A stretch of 64,000 bases of DNA from Brettanomyces bruxellensis (taxonomy: Eukaryota; Ascomycota; Pichiomycetes; Pichiales; Pichiaceae). The notes below the pieces were generated by a model. The model saw nothing but the letters and a program-made list of their open reading frames with translations, was not told where the DNA came from and did no database searches. Below, in pieces: positions 40,786 through 49,754 of this stretch. The translations under genes were made by a program, and so were the position numbers. The stretch's first letter is position 1. Each line of letters starts with the position of its first letter. The DNA lies in NCBI RefSeq assembly GCF_011074885.1, contig NC_054682.1:1-64000 (forward strand). The letters are read 5' to 3'.

Positions 40786-41760
40786 ATGCTTGGGATACTG
40801 AAGCAGGCCACCAAATCGGTGCGGTTAATTGGCAGAGCTGGATGCTTTGTGCCTTTCAGTCAAAATCTGACGAGACTATCAAGATTGCCAATAATATTAC
40901 AAAGCGTGAGAACTTATGCCAGTGAAGCGAAGATTAATGATAAGAAAGTAGAGACAACAAAAAAAGAAGAGGAATCTGATTCGTCGTCGTCACTATTTGG
41001 ATCCTTAACACCAAATGTTTCGACCAAGGATCAGCTGGTTAAAGAAAAGCCAAAGAGTGAGAAAGACGAGCTTGAAGATACAACACCAGGTGAAATCAGC
41101 TATGTTGCACCAAAAGATGATAAAAAGCTTCAGGAATATTTACATCCAAAGCCATACAAGACGGTGAATTCATTGTTGAGCCCACTAAAGAGACGCCTCT
41201 ATCTCGATAACGTCAAAAAGAATGGATTCTTCAAGAATGGGGACAGGATTAAGCTACCAGATGGTAGTTTATACAGTATGAAGCTCACAAGAGAGGTGAT
41301 AGAAGCATTGGAGCCATCTATTTATTTGAGATCATGGAGGATGAAGTCTTCCGTGAAGAAGACCAACCCGGTTCTTAGAGCATTGAAAAACCTTCCATTA
41401 AAAAAAGCCATCACACAGCTACACTTTATGCAGAAAAAAGTGGCTAGAGAACTAGCAGAAATGCTTGAGAGGGGTCTCAAGGATGCCGAGAGTATGAAAT
41501 ACGACCCTAATAAGATATATGTTGCGGAGTCATGGGTTCACTTTGATGGTTCTCCTCTCAAAAGAGTCGAGTGCAAGGGAAGAGGACGATCTGGAATTAT
41601 TGTGCAGCGCTTTGTGAGTGTGAGGTTCCTTCTCAAGACAAACCAGACCTTAAAACGTTTGAAACATGAGGAAAATGCAAGGAAGAACAACAAACCTGTG
41701 AAATCATTCTTGACAGGCCAGAGTTTAAGAGGGCCAGTATCTCCATTTTACAAGTGGTGA
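40786..41760 (+). CDS. MRPL22: Mitochondrial large-subunit ribosomal protein uL22m (MRPL22), 324 aa
   Basis: An N-terminal basic, Ser-containing presequence (about 1-45, ending near R-T-Y-A-S-E) directs import. An acidic Ser-rich linker follows, then the L22 fold: R-S-W-R-M-K-S-S-V-K-K-T, A-L-K-N-L-P-L-K-K-A-I-T-Q-L (conserved start of the domain) and W-V-H-F-D-G-S-P-L-K-R-V-E-C-K-G-R-G-R near the C-terminal beta-hairpin that lines the exit tunnel. The length is close to yeast Mrpl22 (about 309 aa). It is part of the mitochondrial ribosome exit-tunnel region. A second mitoribosomal gene (RSM10) lies 13 kb away. Confidence 0.94.
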   Translation: MLGILKQATKSVRLIGRAGCFVPFSQNLTRLSRLPIILQSVRTYASEAKINDKKVETTKKEEESDSSSSLFGSLTPNVSTKDQLVKEKPKSEKDELEDTTPGEISYVAPKDDKKLQEYLHPKPYKTVNSLLSPLKRRLYLDNVKKNGFFKNGDRIKLPDGSLYSMKLTREVIEALEPSIYLRSWRMKSSVKKTNPVLRALKNLPLKKAITQLHFMQKKVARELAEMLERGLKDAESMKYDPNKIYVAESWVHFDGSPLKRVECKGRGRSGIIVQRFVSVRFLLKTNQTLKRLKHEENARKNNKPVKSFLTGQSLRGPVSPFYKW

Positions 41761-41964
41761 ATTAATGAATCAAGTCTAAAATCTTGTACATATACATACA
41801 CACAATACACATACATTCGTTCTTTAGAAGACGACCTACATGCTTTTCTTTATTTCTTATTGTATATTAATCGATATTGCAGAGTAAAGAAGATGAAAAT
41901 GGAATAAATAAATATGGGTGCTGTAGTAGCTATAAATAACAGAAATGGGCCGAACATGTGGTTA

Positions 41965-42477
41965 TCAATTCGTCGTTGCTTGGACTTCTTCCTCATCATC
42001 ATATCCACTAATTGGTTCTCTTGCTCTATTTGGAATTGGATATCCACCCATTGGAAGAGGAGCAGCATTTGGATATATAAACTTTTTTCTTAGTGGGGTG
42101 ATGACAAATAGAAACACCGGACCCATAGCTGCTATTGCACAAGGGAAGAAAATGTTAGGTTTGTTGTGTGCACACCAGCGAAGCCACTGTATGTATGTTA
42201 GTAACTAATTCGCAAAGGAGAGCACACTAATAACTCAGTAAAATATGTTACAAGAACGCTGAGAGGTTGGTTAATGCACTTAGTAAGAGTTCAATGCAAC
42301 ACATTTAGAAGCTCGTAAAGCTGCCATTAATTCAACTGCAAATATATTTCATTGTGTGCATCAACTTTACACTGCTATCTCGATGTACCAATTCATCATA
42401 CAGTCGTTTGGGAATTTCTATACTTGAAGAATACTTACTCTGACGGGTTCTTTAAAGTAAATTGGATACGATCCCAT
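41965..42477 (-). CDS. Complex I accessory subunit of the 9.5-kDa (NUO9.5) type, two exons, 86 aa
   Basis: Not visible as one open frame. Exon 1 is 42439-42477 (ATG, 13 codons, ending P-V-R), the intron is 42187-42438, and exon 2 is 41965-42186, read in phase 0 to a TGA. The protein begins M-G-S-Y-P-I-Y-F-K-E-P-V-R and continues W-L-R-W-C-A-H-N-K-P-N. It has one membrane segment (I-F-F-P-C-A-I-A-A-M-G-P-V-F-L-F-V) and ends with a Pro-rich I-P-N-R-A-R-E-P-I-S-G-Y-D-D. This R-W-x2-H-x-K-P, single span, G-P-V and G-Y-(D/E)-D layout is that of fungal NADH:ubiquinone oxidoreductase 9.5-kDa subunits. Baker's yeast has no complex I, so the gene fits a complex I-bearing yeast. Recognition is from memory of the family pattern. 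Confidence 0.78.
42187..42438 (-). other. Spliceosomal intron in the complex I subunit gene (252 bp)
   Basis: Donor GTAAGT (42438-42433), branch point TACTAAC (42203-42197) and acceptor CAG (42189-42187), all on the minus strand. Removing it joins a 13-codon first exon to the rest in phase 0. Confidence 0.85.
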
Positions 42478-42847
42478 CCTGCCAAACAAATGTTCTCTGG
42501 GAAAAATAGCTTATATTGACGTTAAAATATGGTTTTTCGTACTTTGATAATGTTAGACGTGGTAGGACAGGCTAGAGTCCCAAATGACAACCGATCATAC
42601 GCAAACATGTGTTTGCACCTTTTTTTTTCTTCTCCCTTCCCTTTTATTTTCCCCATCACTTGTTTGAGAGTCCACCGTTAGCAAATCCAGTCGCGTCGAT
42701 AGACGGGGACTTTAGCGCTCCTCGAGAAAGCTGGTGTTCCTATAAAAATTCGAACCAATAAATTATAATGTTCAAGAATACGTCCTTATCAAGTGATACA
42801 TCCCGATAGCTTATCATAAAATTACTAAGAGTTTACCAAGGGATATA
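42478..42847. other. Divergent promoter, complex I subunit / PML1
   Basis: About 370 bp shared by a minus-strand and a plus-strand gene. A T-rich pyrimidine tract lies near 42620-42650. No further gene seen. Confidence 0.4.
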
Positions 42848-43432
42848 ATGGAGCCAAAAGTTAGACACCGGATTCAATTCGGTAGACGACCAAGAAAATA
42901 CAGACCTCCATTCAAAAGTGATGACGATCAAGTAAAAACCGTCAAAAAAAGATTGAAGGTAGTTATGAAGCCCTCTGGTATATTAAATTACTCACATTTA
43001 CAGGGCCCTAAATACGATGCGAAGACGTTTTACACACCACCGGAGGATGAATTTGAGCCTGAGAATGAAACTGGGTATCATGTCTTCAAATTTGATGACT
43101 TGACCAAAGATGAGGTTGAGGTGCCATTACTGATAGGGAAGTCATACATTACAATTGGCAGAGATTCAGATCTTGCCGATTTAGCTTTAAATGGAAAAAC
43201 CGATGATGAGTCTGTGGTATCAAAGAGACATGCAGTTCTTCAGTTTAGGAGATCTAAGGATTTGGGTGAGATTAAACTATACATTTTGGATCTTGATTCT
43301 ACTAACGGAACTTTTCTGAATGAAAGCAAAACGGAACTGCCAAAACAACGTTACATTGAGCTCAAAGACAAGGACCGTCTTAAGTTTGGCGATTACAACA
43401 GCCACATCGAGTTCGTGGTTTTGAAAAAATAA
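42848..43432 (+). CDS. PML1: FHA-domain protein Pml1 (RES complex), 194 aa
   Basis: A basic N-terminus (residues 1-55, binding region for the partner Snu17 in the family) precedes a conserved Y-x2-P-P-E-D-E-F segment. An FHA domain covers about 95-192: G-R (phosphopeptide loop), S-K-R-H, L-D-L-D-S-T-N-G-T-F-L-N and L-K-D-K-D-R-L-K-F-G. Pml1, Bud13 and Snu17 make the pre-mRNA retention and splicing (RES) complex, which keeps unspliced RNA in the nucleus; the human relative is SNIP1. The length (about 204 aa in baker's yeast) matches. A second splicing factor gene, SLT11, is 5 kb away. Confidence 0.92.
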   Translation: MEPKVRHRIQFGRRPRKYRPPFKSDDDQVKTVKKRLKVVMKPSGILNYSHLQGPKYDAKTFYTPPEDEFEPENETGYHVFKFDDLTKDEVEVPLLIGKSYITIGRDSDLADLALNGKTDDESVVSKRHAVLQFRRSKDLGEIKLYILDLDSTNGTFLNESKTELPKQRYIELKDKDRLKFGDYNSHIEFVVLKK

Positions 43433-43515
43433 GCGGACCAACATTAGCTTGGTAGTCTTAAGTCTATTAATACATATTATGACTTGATAGCCATTTATAA
43501 AAGTACAAGTCATAA

Positions 43516-45240
43516 TCATGCTTTATCTGTCCCCTTCACATGACTTGAGCCCATCTCCATTTTGGCACTTCTTGCACCAAACTGAACGGCTCTTTTTGGT
43601 TCTCCTGCAACCCAATCAAGGCCGATTTTTAAAGCGAGCAGTCTGAGTGCATATTTTCGGGTAATCTCACCAGATGCATTATCATAGTGTAACTTCAAAT
43701 CGAGTGGAACCTTTTCACTAGAGAAACGAACAAACTGCATGTCCAAGTATGGATATCTAACTTCTTTCGACCAGCAAGATATGACTCTATCATCCCGAGC
43801 CATGTTCCGGATATATAAATTAGAAAGATCATGCTGAAGCTCATCCCTCAATTTAGGTACCAAATCCTTTTCTACATCATAATGTGTGGTGTCTTTTTGC
43901 GGCTTGTTTTTCAAGTTTCTTTTTCGCTGATTCGATATCCCGGTGAAAACTCTTTCATGGCGCGTATAGCCGCCAAATAGCTCATCTGCTCCTAATCCAC
44001 TTAGGAGAACCTTACAATCGCTAGTGTATGATGTTCTAGATCCATCAGGGTTGACGATATTTCCATAACCGCTAGATGCAAAGTAAAAAGCAGCGGCAAT
44101 TGACAAATCCATCACAGTGTCTTTGGGATACATAAGATTGGTAATCCTGGCCTTGTGCTCTAGATAGGTTTCATATGTAATATTTATCCCGATCAGGTTA
44201 AATTGGACCGATGCGTACTTTGCTTGAAGATGTTTCCAGCTTTTCACTGCAAGTTTCCTGTCAGGTGTTTGCGATGGATCTGTTCCTGCTCGTAAATTCG
44301 AAAAAGAGACGTTAAGCAAATCAATTTTAGGGCTGAGATCGCTTTTTATGGAAAGCAGTGCACAGAATGCAGCCAATAATGTACAATCTATTCCCCCACT
44401 AAATAGTATGGCATAATTGGCTTTTGCCTTTTGAACAGGGAAGACGGTAAATATTCTTTTGCGGATGGACTCTTCAAGTGAATTTTGAAGCGAGTCCAAA
44501 ATGTTATTAACTTGCTCTTCTGTACGGCTGGTGTTACTTTCCCAATCTGCATTGACATGAAAATTGTCCTCGGATAAAGACTGCTGCTCGATTTCGGATA
44601 AATGCTTCAATTTCGTGTCGTATACATACACAACAGCAGGCTTACATTCATGAAAAGTGTACTGCTTCAAAAGGCTAGCATTGTCTGGCAGGCAACTGGT
44701 CACATAGAGCTCACTGTTATCTTCTGAAAGTCCATATAGTAGAGATTTTCGTCCTAAAACATCTTTTCCGAAATATATCTTGTGGTCCTCAACATCAGTA
44801 ATACAATATGCAAATTCTCCATCTAGATAATGCACAGTCTTTATCACATCACCATCATTTTCCTGTAGAAGCTTATGGGCAAATTGAACATCGTTCTCCT
44901 CTGGTTGGATCTCTTCATTATATAGCTCTCCGTTAAACTGTAGAATAAACCTGCTTTTCTTTTCGGTGTACGGTTGCCTAGTGAGCGGGTGCCTCAATGA
45001 AAGAACGGATGAGAACATTTCAACATGCTTCAAAGCCTTATAAGAACAAAAATCAGTGCCTCTGTCATATACCTTTGGTGCAATGTTCGCAAAAGTAGGG
45101 GATATTATTCCAGATGATTCGATTTGGTAGTTGACATCAAGTATTAAATTTCGATATTTGGATGTTTCACCATCTGTTAACTTGAATTTATTCGCTGAGA
45201 AGTCGTCTGTTGCTGAATAATGAAGTAAGATACCACACAT
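43516..45240 (-). CDS. Asparagine synthetase-like protein (YML096W/ASNSD1 type), 574 aa
   Basis: An N-terminal class II glutamine amidotransferase domain begins M-C-G-I with the nucleophile Cys2, and contains S-L-R-H-P and F-I-L-Q-F-N-G-E-L-Y-N. It is followed by an asparagine synthetase ATP-pyrophosphatase domain with the PPi loop F-S-G-G-I-D (about 280) and L-S-G-L-G-A-D-E-L-F-G-G-Y-T-R-H. This is the ASNSD1/YML096W family, separate from true Asn1/Asn2; its reaction is not established. The G-E-P-K-R-A-V-Q-F-G near the C-terminus fits the family. The length agrees (about 525 aa in baker's yeast). It is divergent from GTR1. Confidence 0.9.
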   Translation of the reverse strand: MCGILLHYSATDDFSANKFKLTDGETSKYRNLILDVNYQIESSGIISPTFANIAPKVYDRGTDFCSYKALKHVEMFSSVLSLRHPLTRQPYTEKKSRFILQFNGELYNEEIQPEENDVQFAHKLLQENDGDVIKTVHYLDGEFAYCITDVEDHKIYFGKDVLGRKSLLYGLSEDNSELYVTSCLPDNASLLKQYTFHECKPAVVYVYDTKLKHLSEIEQQSLSEDNFHVNADWESNTSRTEEQVNNILDSLQNSLEESIRKRIFTVFPVQKAKANYAILFSGGIDCTLLAAFCALLSIKSDLSPKIDLLNVSFSNLRAGTDPSQTPDRKLAVKSWKHLQAKYASVQFNLIGINITYETYLEHKARITNLMYPKDTVMDLSIAAAFYFASSGYGNIVNPDGSRTSYTSDCKVLLSGLGADELFGGYTRHERVFTGISNQRKRNLKNKPQKDTTHYDVEKDLVPKLRDELQHDLSNLYIRNMARDDRVISCWSKEVRYPYLDMQFVRFSSEKVPLDLKLHYDNASGEITRKYALRLLALKIGLDWVAGEPKRAVQFGARSAKMEMGSSHVKGTDKA

Positions 45241-45965
45241 TGCAGCCGATAATCCTGATCTACAGATAATACAACAGAATGCATCGAATTAATGTTCATG
45301 AAAGCATCATATCTTGGTTCTAAGCGCTGAAAAGTTCGAGCGCCTGAAAAGAAAAGTGAAAAAATAAGGTGGATCATTCTCAGTGATCTCAAGGCTGTGC
45401 TAAAGACCAGTCCTGGTTCTTACAAGCAACCTGCCCAAAACCAATGCCGTTATTCACAAGTTAATAGATTGTATCCGTTTATTCACAAATTGACATAATT
45501 TTATTCAACTTTTCGGGCGTTTCGGTGATGATGACAAGGAGTATGGCTGCAGTGTTAATATTTTTATATGCATACATTTGGACATACAGTGGTATATGAA
45601 TGCGTTATCAATGAAATTATTGAGTGAAAATTGAATGTTCAAGCCTTTCTTTCATTTGTAAATTATGTATTCGTTTTCTTCCAACATGTTCTTTTATCTT
45701 ATGTTAGCTCAAAGCTACCAAATATCGAATTAGGAGGCCGATTGATTCAAAGAAGTCCAGCGACCCGTCAATCGACCTTTTGCTTAACTGGAAGAGACAG
45801 AAAAAAAAATAAAAAGCGGTAGTTAGAGACGTGACCTTTATCTAAGGAATGGTACTCATCTTTATTACGTTTGAAGTGCTAACCCAGGCATTCTATCTTG
45901 GGTAATTGGCATTCTTTGAATTGTATATTTCAACAAGCTGTTAAAAAAAGCAGTGTACTGGCAAG
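45241..45965. other. Divergent promoter, YML096W-type gene / GTR1
   Basis: About 0.7 kb. A short plus-strand frame (45631-45822) has no domain and I do not call it. No RNA genes recognised. Confidence 0.4.
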
Positions 45966-47012
45966 ATGTCATCAGGAAAGAAGCTTTTGTTAATGGGTAG
46001 ATCTGGTTCGGGAAAGTCATCGATGAGATCTATCATCTTTTCCAATTATTCAGCCTTTGATACGAGGCGATTGGGTGCAACCATTGATGTAGAACATTCG
46101 AACTTGAGATTTCTCAATAATATGACTTTGAATCTTTGGGATTGCGGTGGACAGGATATATTTATGGATAACTTTTTAAGTGGAGATTCCTCGGGATCCA
46201 GAAATGGAAGCACAGGAGCCAATTCATCCAACAACGTGTTTAACAAATGTGAAGTGCTCATATATTTGTTTGATGTTGAAAGTAAAGAGGTGCAAAAGGA
46301 CATAGAGACGTTTAAGCGAGTACTAGGTAACTTGAAGAAGTATTCACCAGAAGTTAAGATATTCATTCTTATCCATAAGATGGACCTTATCCAGATAAAT
46401 AAGAGGCAGGAGTTGTTTGACTTGATGTTCAACAAACTTAAGGCGATTGCACAGAAGGAATATGGATTTGCTATTGAGGGTTTCGCTACGTCTATTTGGG
46501 ATGAGAGTTTGTATAAAGCCTGGTCGTCTATTGTTTGCTCGCTTATCCCGAACATTTCTCTTTATGAGCAGTACTTAGCAAAGTTGAATCGTATCATGAA
46601 TGCACGTGAAATAATTCTGTTTGAGAAAACTACTTTTCTTGTGATTTCATCGACCAACCGATACTCAAGCTCATTGGCCGAAAATAGAGAGGAGGCAAAG
46701 GAATTACTTAAAGCTGATGACTTGGATCCAAAGCGATTTGAAAAGATATCAAACATCATAAAAACATACAAGCAAAGTGTCAATAAAATCAGAACGAATT
46801 TCAGCAATCTGGTTCTTCACGGAAGAAACTCATCCATTTTTTTAGACGTTCTTACATCAAATACATATATAATGGTTATTATGGATAATAACAACAGCAA
46901 TCACGGTTCTGGGCCGATGGGTGTTCAATACCAGCTGGAGGATGAAAATCTTGTTCTTGAGGATATAAAGATTGCAAGGGATTTGTTTGAGAAGATTGAA
47001 GATAAGAAATAG
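45966..47012 (+). CDS. GTR1: Rag GTPase Gtr1, 348 aa
   Basis: The GTPase motifs are G1 G-R-S-G-S-G-K-S-S (11-19), the RagA-type switch with R-L-G-A-T-I-D-V-E-H-S, G3 W-D-C-G-G-Q-D, and H-K-M-D (137-140) in place of N-K-x-D, as usual for Rag proteins. A roadblock-like C-terminal domain follows. Gtr1 pairs with Gtr2 on the vacuole in the EGO complex and activates TORC1 when amino acids are plentiful. A Ser/Gly/Asn insertion (about residues 76-92, S-G-D-S-S-G-S-R-N-G-S-T-G-A-N-S-S) sits after G3 and is longer than in baker's yeast. The length is otherwise close (310 aa there). SIT4, another TOR-pathway gene, is in the same window. Confidence 0.95.
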   Translation: MSSGKKLLLMGRSGSGKSSMRSIIFSNYSAFDTRRLGATIDVEHSNLRFLNNMTLNLWDCGGQDIFMDNFLSGDSSGSRNGSTGANSSNNVFNKCEVLIYLFDVESKEVQKDIETFKRVLGNLKKYSPEVKIFILIHKMDLIQINKRQELFDLMFNKLKAIAQKEYGFAIEGFATSIWDESLYKAWSSIVCSLIPNISLYEQYLAKLNRIMNAREIILFEKTTFLVISSTNRYSSSLAENREEAKELLKADDLDPKRFEKISNIIKTYKQSVNKIRTNFSNLVLHGRNSSIFLDVLTSNTYIMVIMDNNNSNHGSGPMGVQYQLEDENLVLEDIKIARDLFEKIEDKK

Positions 47013-47216
47013 TAACTAAGAAATTATTAGATATACCTCGAGGACGAATATCAATGTTCAATAAAATGACACTGTCCATTATCCACATACTGTCTAGGTA
47101 CGTTAGGCATAAAGTATACAGTACGTTGCTTCGTAGTGTTATCTCTTAGATCAAGCACTAAATTTATTAATGGTCATTCTTGTAATGTCAGGTACACTAT
47201 ATACGCCTCCATCTCT

Positions 47217-48107
47217 TCACAAGTAGAACTTCTTTTTGTCCTTATACATTGCCGTGGTATATTCCCAAGCAACTTCTCCCTTTATACCTTTCTGAATCCT
47301 TCTTAGCCTTAATGTAAACTCGGGGCCAAGTTCCTGGAGTCCCACACGCTTATTCTCCTGAAAGATGTATCTATGCATACGGAAGAAGATGTAGTCACGC
47401 TGATTATGCAGCGTTATAACCTGTCTTCCCTGGAATTCCGGTCTGTGAGGGAAGAGTGAGTGGAAAAGTCTTGCGACAGTCTTTCCTAGCCTTGTGGTAA
47501 AATTGTTGAGAATCAACTCTGGAATATGGTCGGTTGGACTTCCATGGCCTGTTATCTGCTTTCTTTTCACGAGTGAGTTTATAGAGAAATAAAATGTTGG
47601 TCCTTCCGGAAGATGTATAAGGGTCATACCGTTTACTTCTTTCTTATCTTCATTAATCACAATTAAGTGTGTAAACTCTCTGTGCGTGCAATATTTTGCC
47701 ATATCCTTCATACTATATTGGCGCTTTCTCTTGACAAATGTTGTATTCGGTATTATCTCCACGAGCATGGCTGCAAACTCGTATGCTTGTTTATGTGCGT
47801 GTGCATTTGTTGTCAACAGTATTTTAGGATCTTTTTCTGGATTCTTAAAGTACTCTTCGAAATCATCCTGTCCTTCAACCTGTGCATTCACCGTCTCATC
47901 AAAGACTCTTTTGGAGTCGATTGTTGCTGGAACATTCTCTGTCAATCTTTTTTCCTTCAACTCTGGATGTTCTAGCTCTTCTTTCCTCCTTTCTCTTCGC
48001 AGCTTCAACTTCTCTTTTTCTTCCTGCTTCTTCATTTCGCCATATATTTGGCTCCGAAGCTGCTTGTTTTTAATTTTTTTAAGAATATCTGATTCCGCCT
48101 TAGGCAT
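47217..48107 (-). CDS. IMP4: U3 snoRNP protein Imp4 (Brix domain), 296 aa
   Basis: A basic N-terminus (R-R-E-R-R-K-E-E-L) is followed by a Brix domain: P-K-I-L-L-T-T, S-M-K-D-M-A-K, F-T-H-L-I-V-I-N-E-D, M-T-L-I-H-L-P-E-G-P-T-F-Y-F, N-N-F-T-T-R-L-G and F-F-R-M-H-R-Y-I-F. It ends with an E-L-G-P-E-F-T-L-R-L-R segment typical of Imp4. With Imp3 and Mpp10 it promotes U3 snoRNA/pre-rRNA pairing in the SSU processome in the nucleolus. The length matches (290 aa). An A/T-symmetric TGAAAATTTT at 48225-48234 in the divergent promoter resembles the RRPE element of ribosome-biogenesis genes. Confidence 0.95.
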   Translation of the reverse strand: MPKAESDILKKIKNKQLRSQIYGEMKKQEEKEKLKLRRERRKEELEHPELKEKRLTENVPATIDSKRVFDETVNAQVEGQDDFEEYFKNPEKDPKILLTTNAHAHKQAYEFAAMLVEIIPNTTFVKRKRQYSMKDMAKYCTHREFTHLIVINEDKKEVNGMTLIHLPEGPTFYFSINSLVKRKQITGHGSPTDHIPELILNNFTTRLGKTVARLFHSLFPHRPEFQGRQVITLHNQRDYIFFRMHRYIFQENKRVGLQELGPEFTLRLRRIQKGIKGEVAWEYTTAMYKDKKKFYL

Positions 48108-48399
48108 TTTGATGTTCTTATATAGATTTGATGCAATTTAAATTGCTAGGTTAAGGTTCATGTGCTAAATACTACTCTGCCTGATAAGAACCATCCCGAT
48201 TTATTGAAGATCAGACAGACTATCTGAAAATTTTATCCTCAATATATATATTTTTTTTAGCATCTTCGTATCACGGCTGTGCACAGGATATTCGCAGTTC
48301 ACATAATGCTTCAAGAGAAATATCGAAACTTCATCTTTTTAACCGTTACATTCTAACTAAGGAATCCAGCTATCAGAAAACAGTTGCTTTATTTCAAGC
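48108..48399. promoter_or_regulatory. Divergent promoter of IMP4 and SLT11
   Basis: Only 292 bp separate the two start codons. TGAAAATTTT at 48225-48234 is close to the RRPE consensus. No PAC motif (GATGAG) was found. Assignment is inferred from position and motif only. Confidence 0.4.
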
Positions 48400-49557
48400 A
48401 TGTCATATAACGAGGATACAACACCGGCAGTGTGTGAAAAATGCCTTGGGGATAATCCGTATGTGGAAATGACCAGAGAAAGAAACGGAGCACGCTGTAA
48501 AACTTGCACTCGGCCTTTTACAGTATTTAGTTGGACCCCAAAAAGAAGTGGGAGGCCGAAAAAAACAGTTATATGTTTAACGTGTGCAAGAGCAAGAAAC
48601 TGCTGTCAGAGCTGTATGCTTGATCTTAGTTTGGGAATCGATTTGCAGACAAGAGACCAGCTTCTGAAAATGGCAGGCGGTGCTGGCACAGACGCCTTGC
48701 CTGATGCGATTGTTCATGATGCAAGAAATGTGGTTTCTCGAATTTACAATGCGAACCAGTTAGATCGAAAGTTCAAGCGTGAAGACGAGAGTGGTTCTAT
48801 TATGAGTTCTGGAGAACGTGCGAAGCTTTTATTGGCAAAAATATCAGAGCTTACGGATGGTAAAAAGCGGGAAGAACAAAATAAGACTGAGAAAAAAACG
48901 AGGAAAACTCAAAAGCAGGATAAGAGAGGAGCCAAGTTGAATAAAAAAGAGTTGCTACATTTGTGCAAGGGTCTGCCGTTCAAAAGTGGCCTACAACAAC
49001 CTCCAAAAAATGGTGATATCCGATCGTTCTTCCTATTTGGGGTGAACGACCATGTGGCGAACTACGATATTGAAGAATACTTCGATGCATTGAACAAGCA
49101 AGGTGATTCCAGACAAAAGATTGTCGAATCTGTTTTCTTAAACACAAGGGCAAGGTTTGGATATGTGAGGTTTTCTAGTCGTGAGGTTGCTAATAAAATG
49201 GCAAATGAGGTTTTCAAAAGATACGCATCCGTTCGGAGAGAGCCGATAGATAATGAATACAAGAAGCCATGCGTCATTGTGGTACGTAATGATGTGCCTA
49301 TCCGAGTTTGCTGGGCAACGGGTACTGCCAATACGGGCAGTGAATACACAAAAAAGGAACTATATGCCATATCAAGCGTCGTCAGAATGCAAATGGTGAA
49401 GTTAGCACGTGAAGATGAAAAGCCTGGCAAGCGAAAGATAGCCGAGGTAGACAAAAAGGCTGAAAGCGGTGTAAAGAAAGTTAAGAAGCATCGTACATCA
49501 AAAAAGAAGGGGGAGGGTATGGTTTATAAGACGTTGAGTAGCAGTTTTGAGCTTTAG
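48400..49557 (+). CDS. SLT11: Pre-mRNA splicing factor Slt11/Ecm2 (RBM22 family), 385 aa
   Basis: N-terminal zinc-binding region: C-x2-C (12, 15), C-x2-C (33, 36) around G-A-R-C-K-T-C-T-R-P-F-T-V-F, then C-x2-C...C-C-x2-C (about 59-72), with M-L-D-L-S-L-G-I as in the RBM22/Ecm2 family. A charged Lys/Glu linker (about 165-190) precedes an RRM-like domain (about 208-290, S-F-F-L-F-G-V...A-R-F-G-Y-V-R-F). The tail is Lys-rich. Ecm2 helps form the U2/U6 helix in the activated spliceosome. The length is close to baker's yeast Ecm2 (364 aa). Confidence 0.92.
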   Translation: MSYNEDTTPAVCEKCLGDNPYVEMTRERNGARCKTCTRPFTVFSWTPKRSGRPKKTVICLTCARARNCCQSCMLDLSLGIDLQTRDQLLKMAGGAGTDALPDAIVHDARNVVSRIYNANQLDRKFKREDESGSIMSSGERAKLLLAKISELTDGKKREEQNKTEKKTRKTQKQDKRGAKLNKKELLHLCKGLPFKSGLQQPPKNGDIRSFFLFGVNDHVANYDIEEYFDALNKQGDSRQKIVESVFLNTRARFGYVRFSSREVANKMANEVFKRYASVRREPIDNEYKKPCVIVVRNDVPIRVCWATGTANTGSEYTKKELYAISSVVRMQMVKLAREDEKPGKRKIAEVDKKAESGVKKVKKHRTSKKKGEGMVYKTLSSSFEL

Positions 49558-49754
49558 ATTTAGATTTAAGCGTAAGTGGTGTCCGAACTTTCCTATTTGA
49601 AATAGTCAGCAGAACAGTGGCATGTAACAGTATAGCGTTTATCGTGATAACATTTAATGCCGTCTAGGGCAACGAATATATATATAGTACCGCAGAGAAT
49701 GAGAAAAGAAAGCTTTTTCCATAAAGTGTAAATTGACCTGCCTGCCTATACAGC

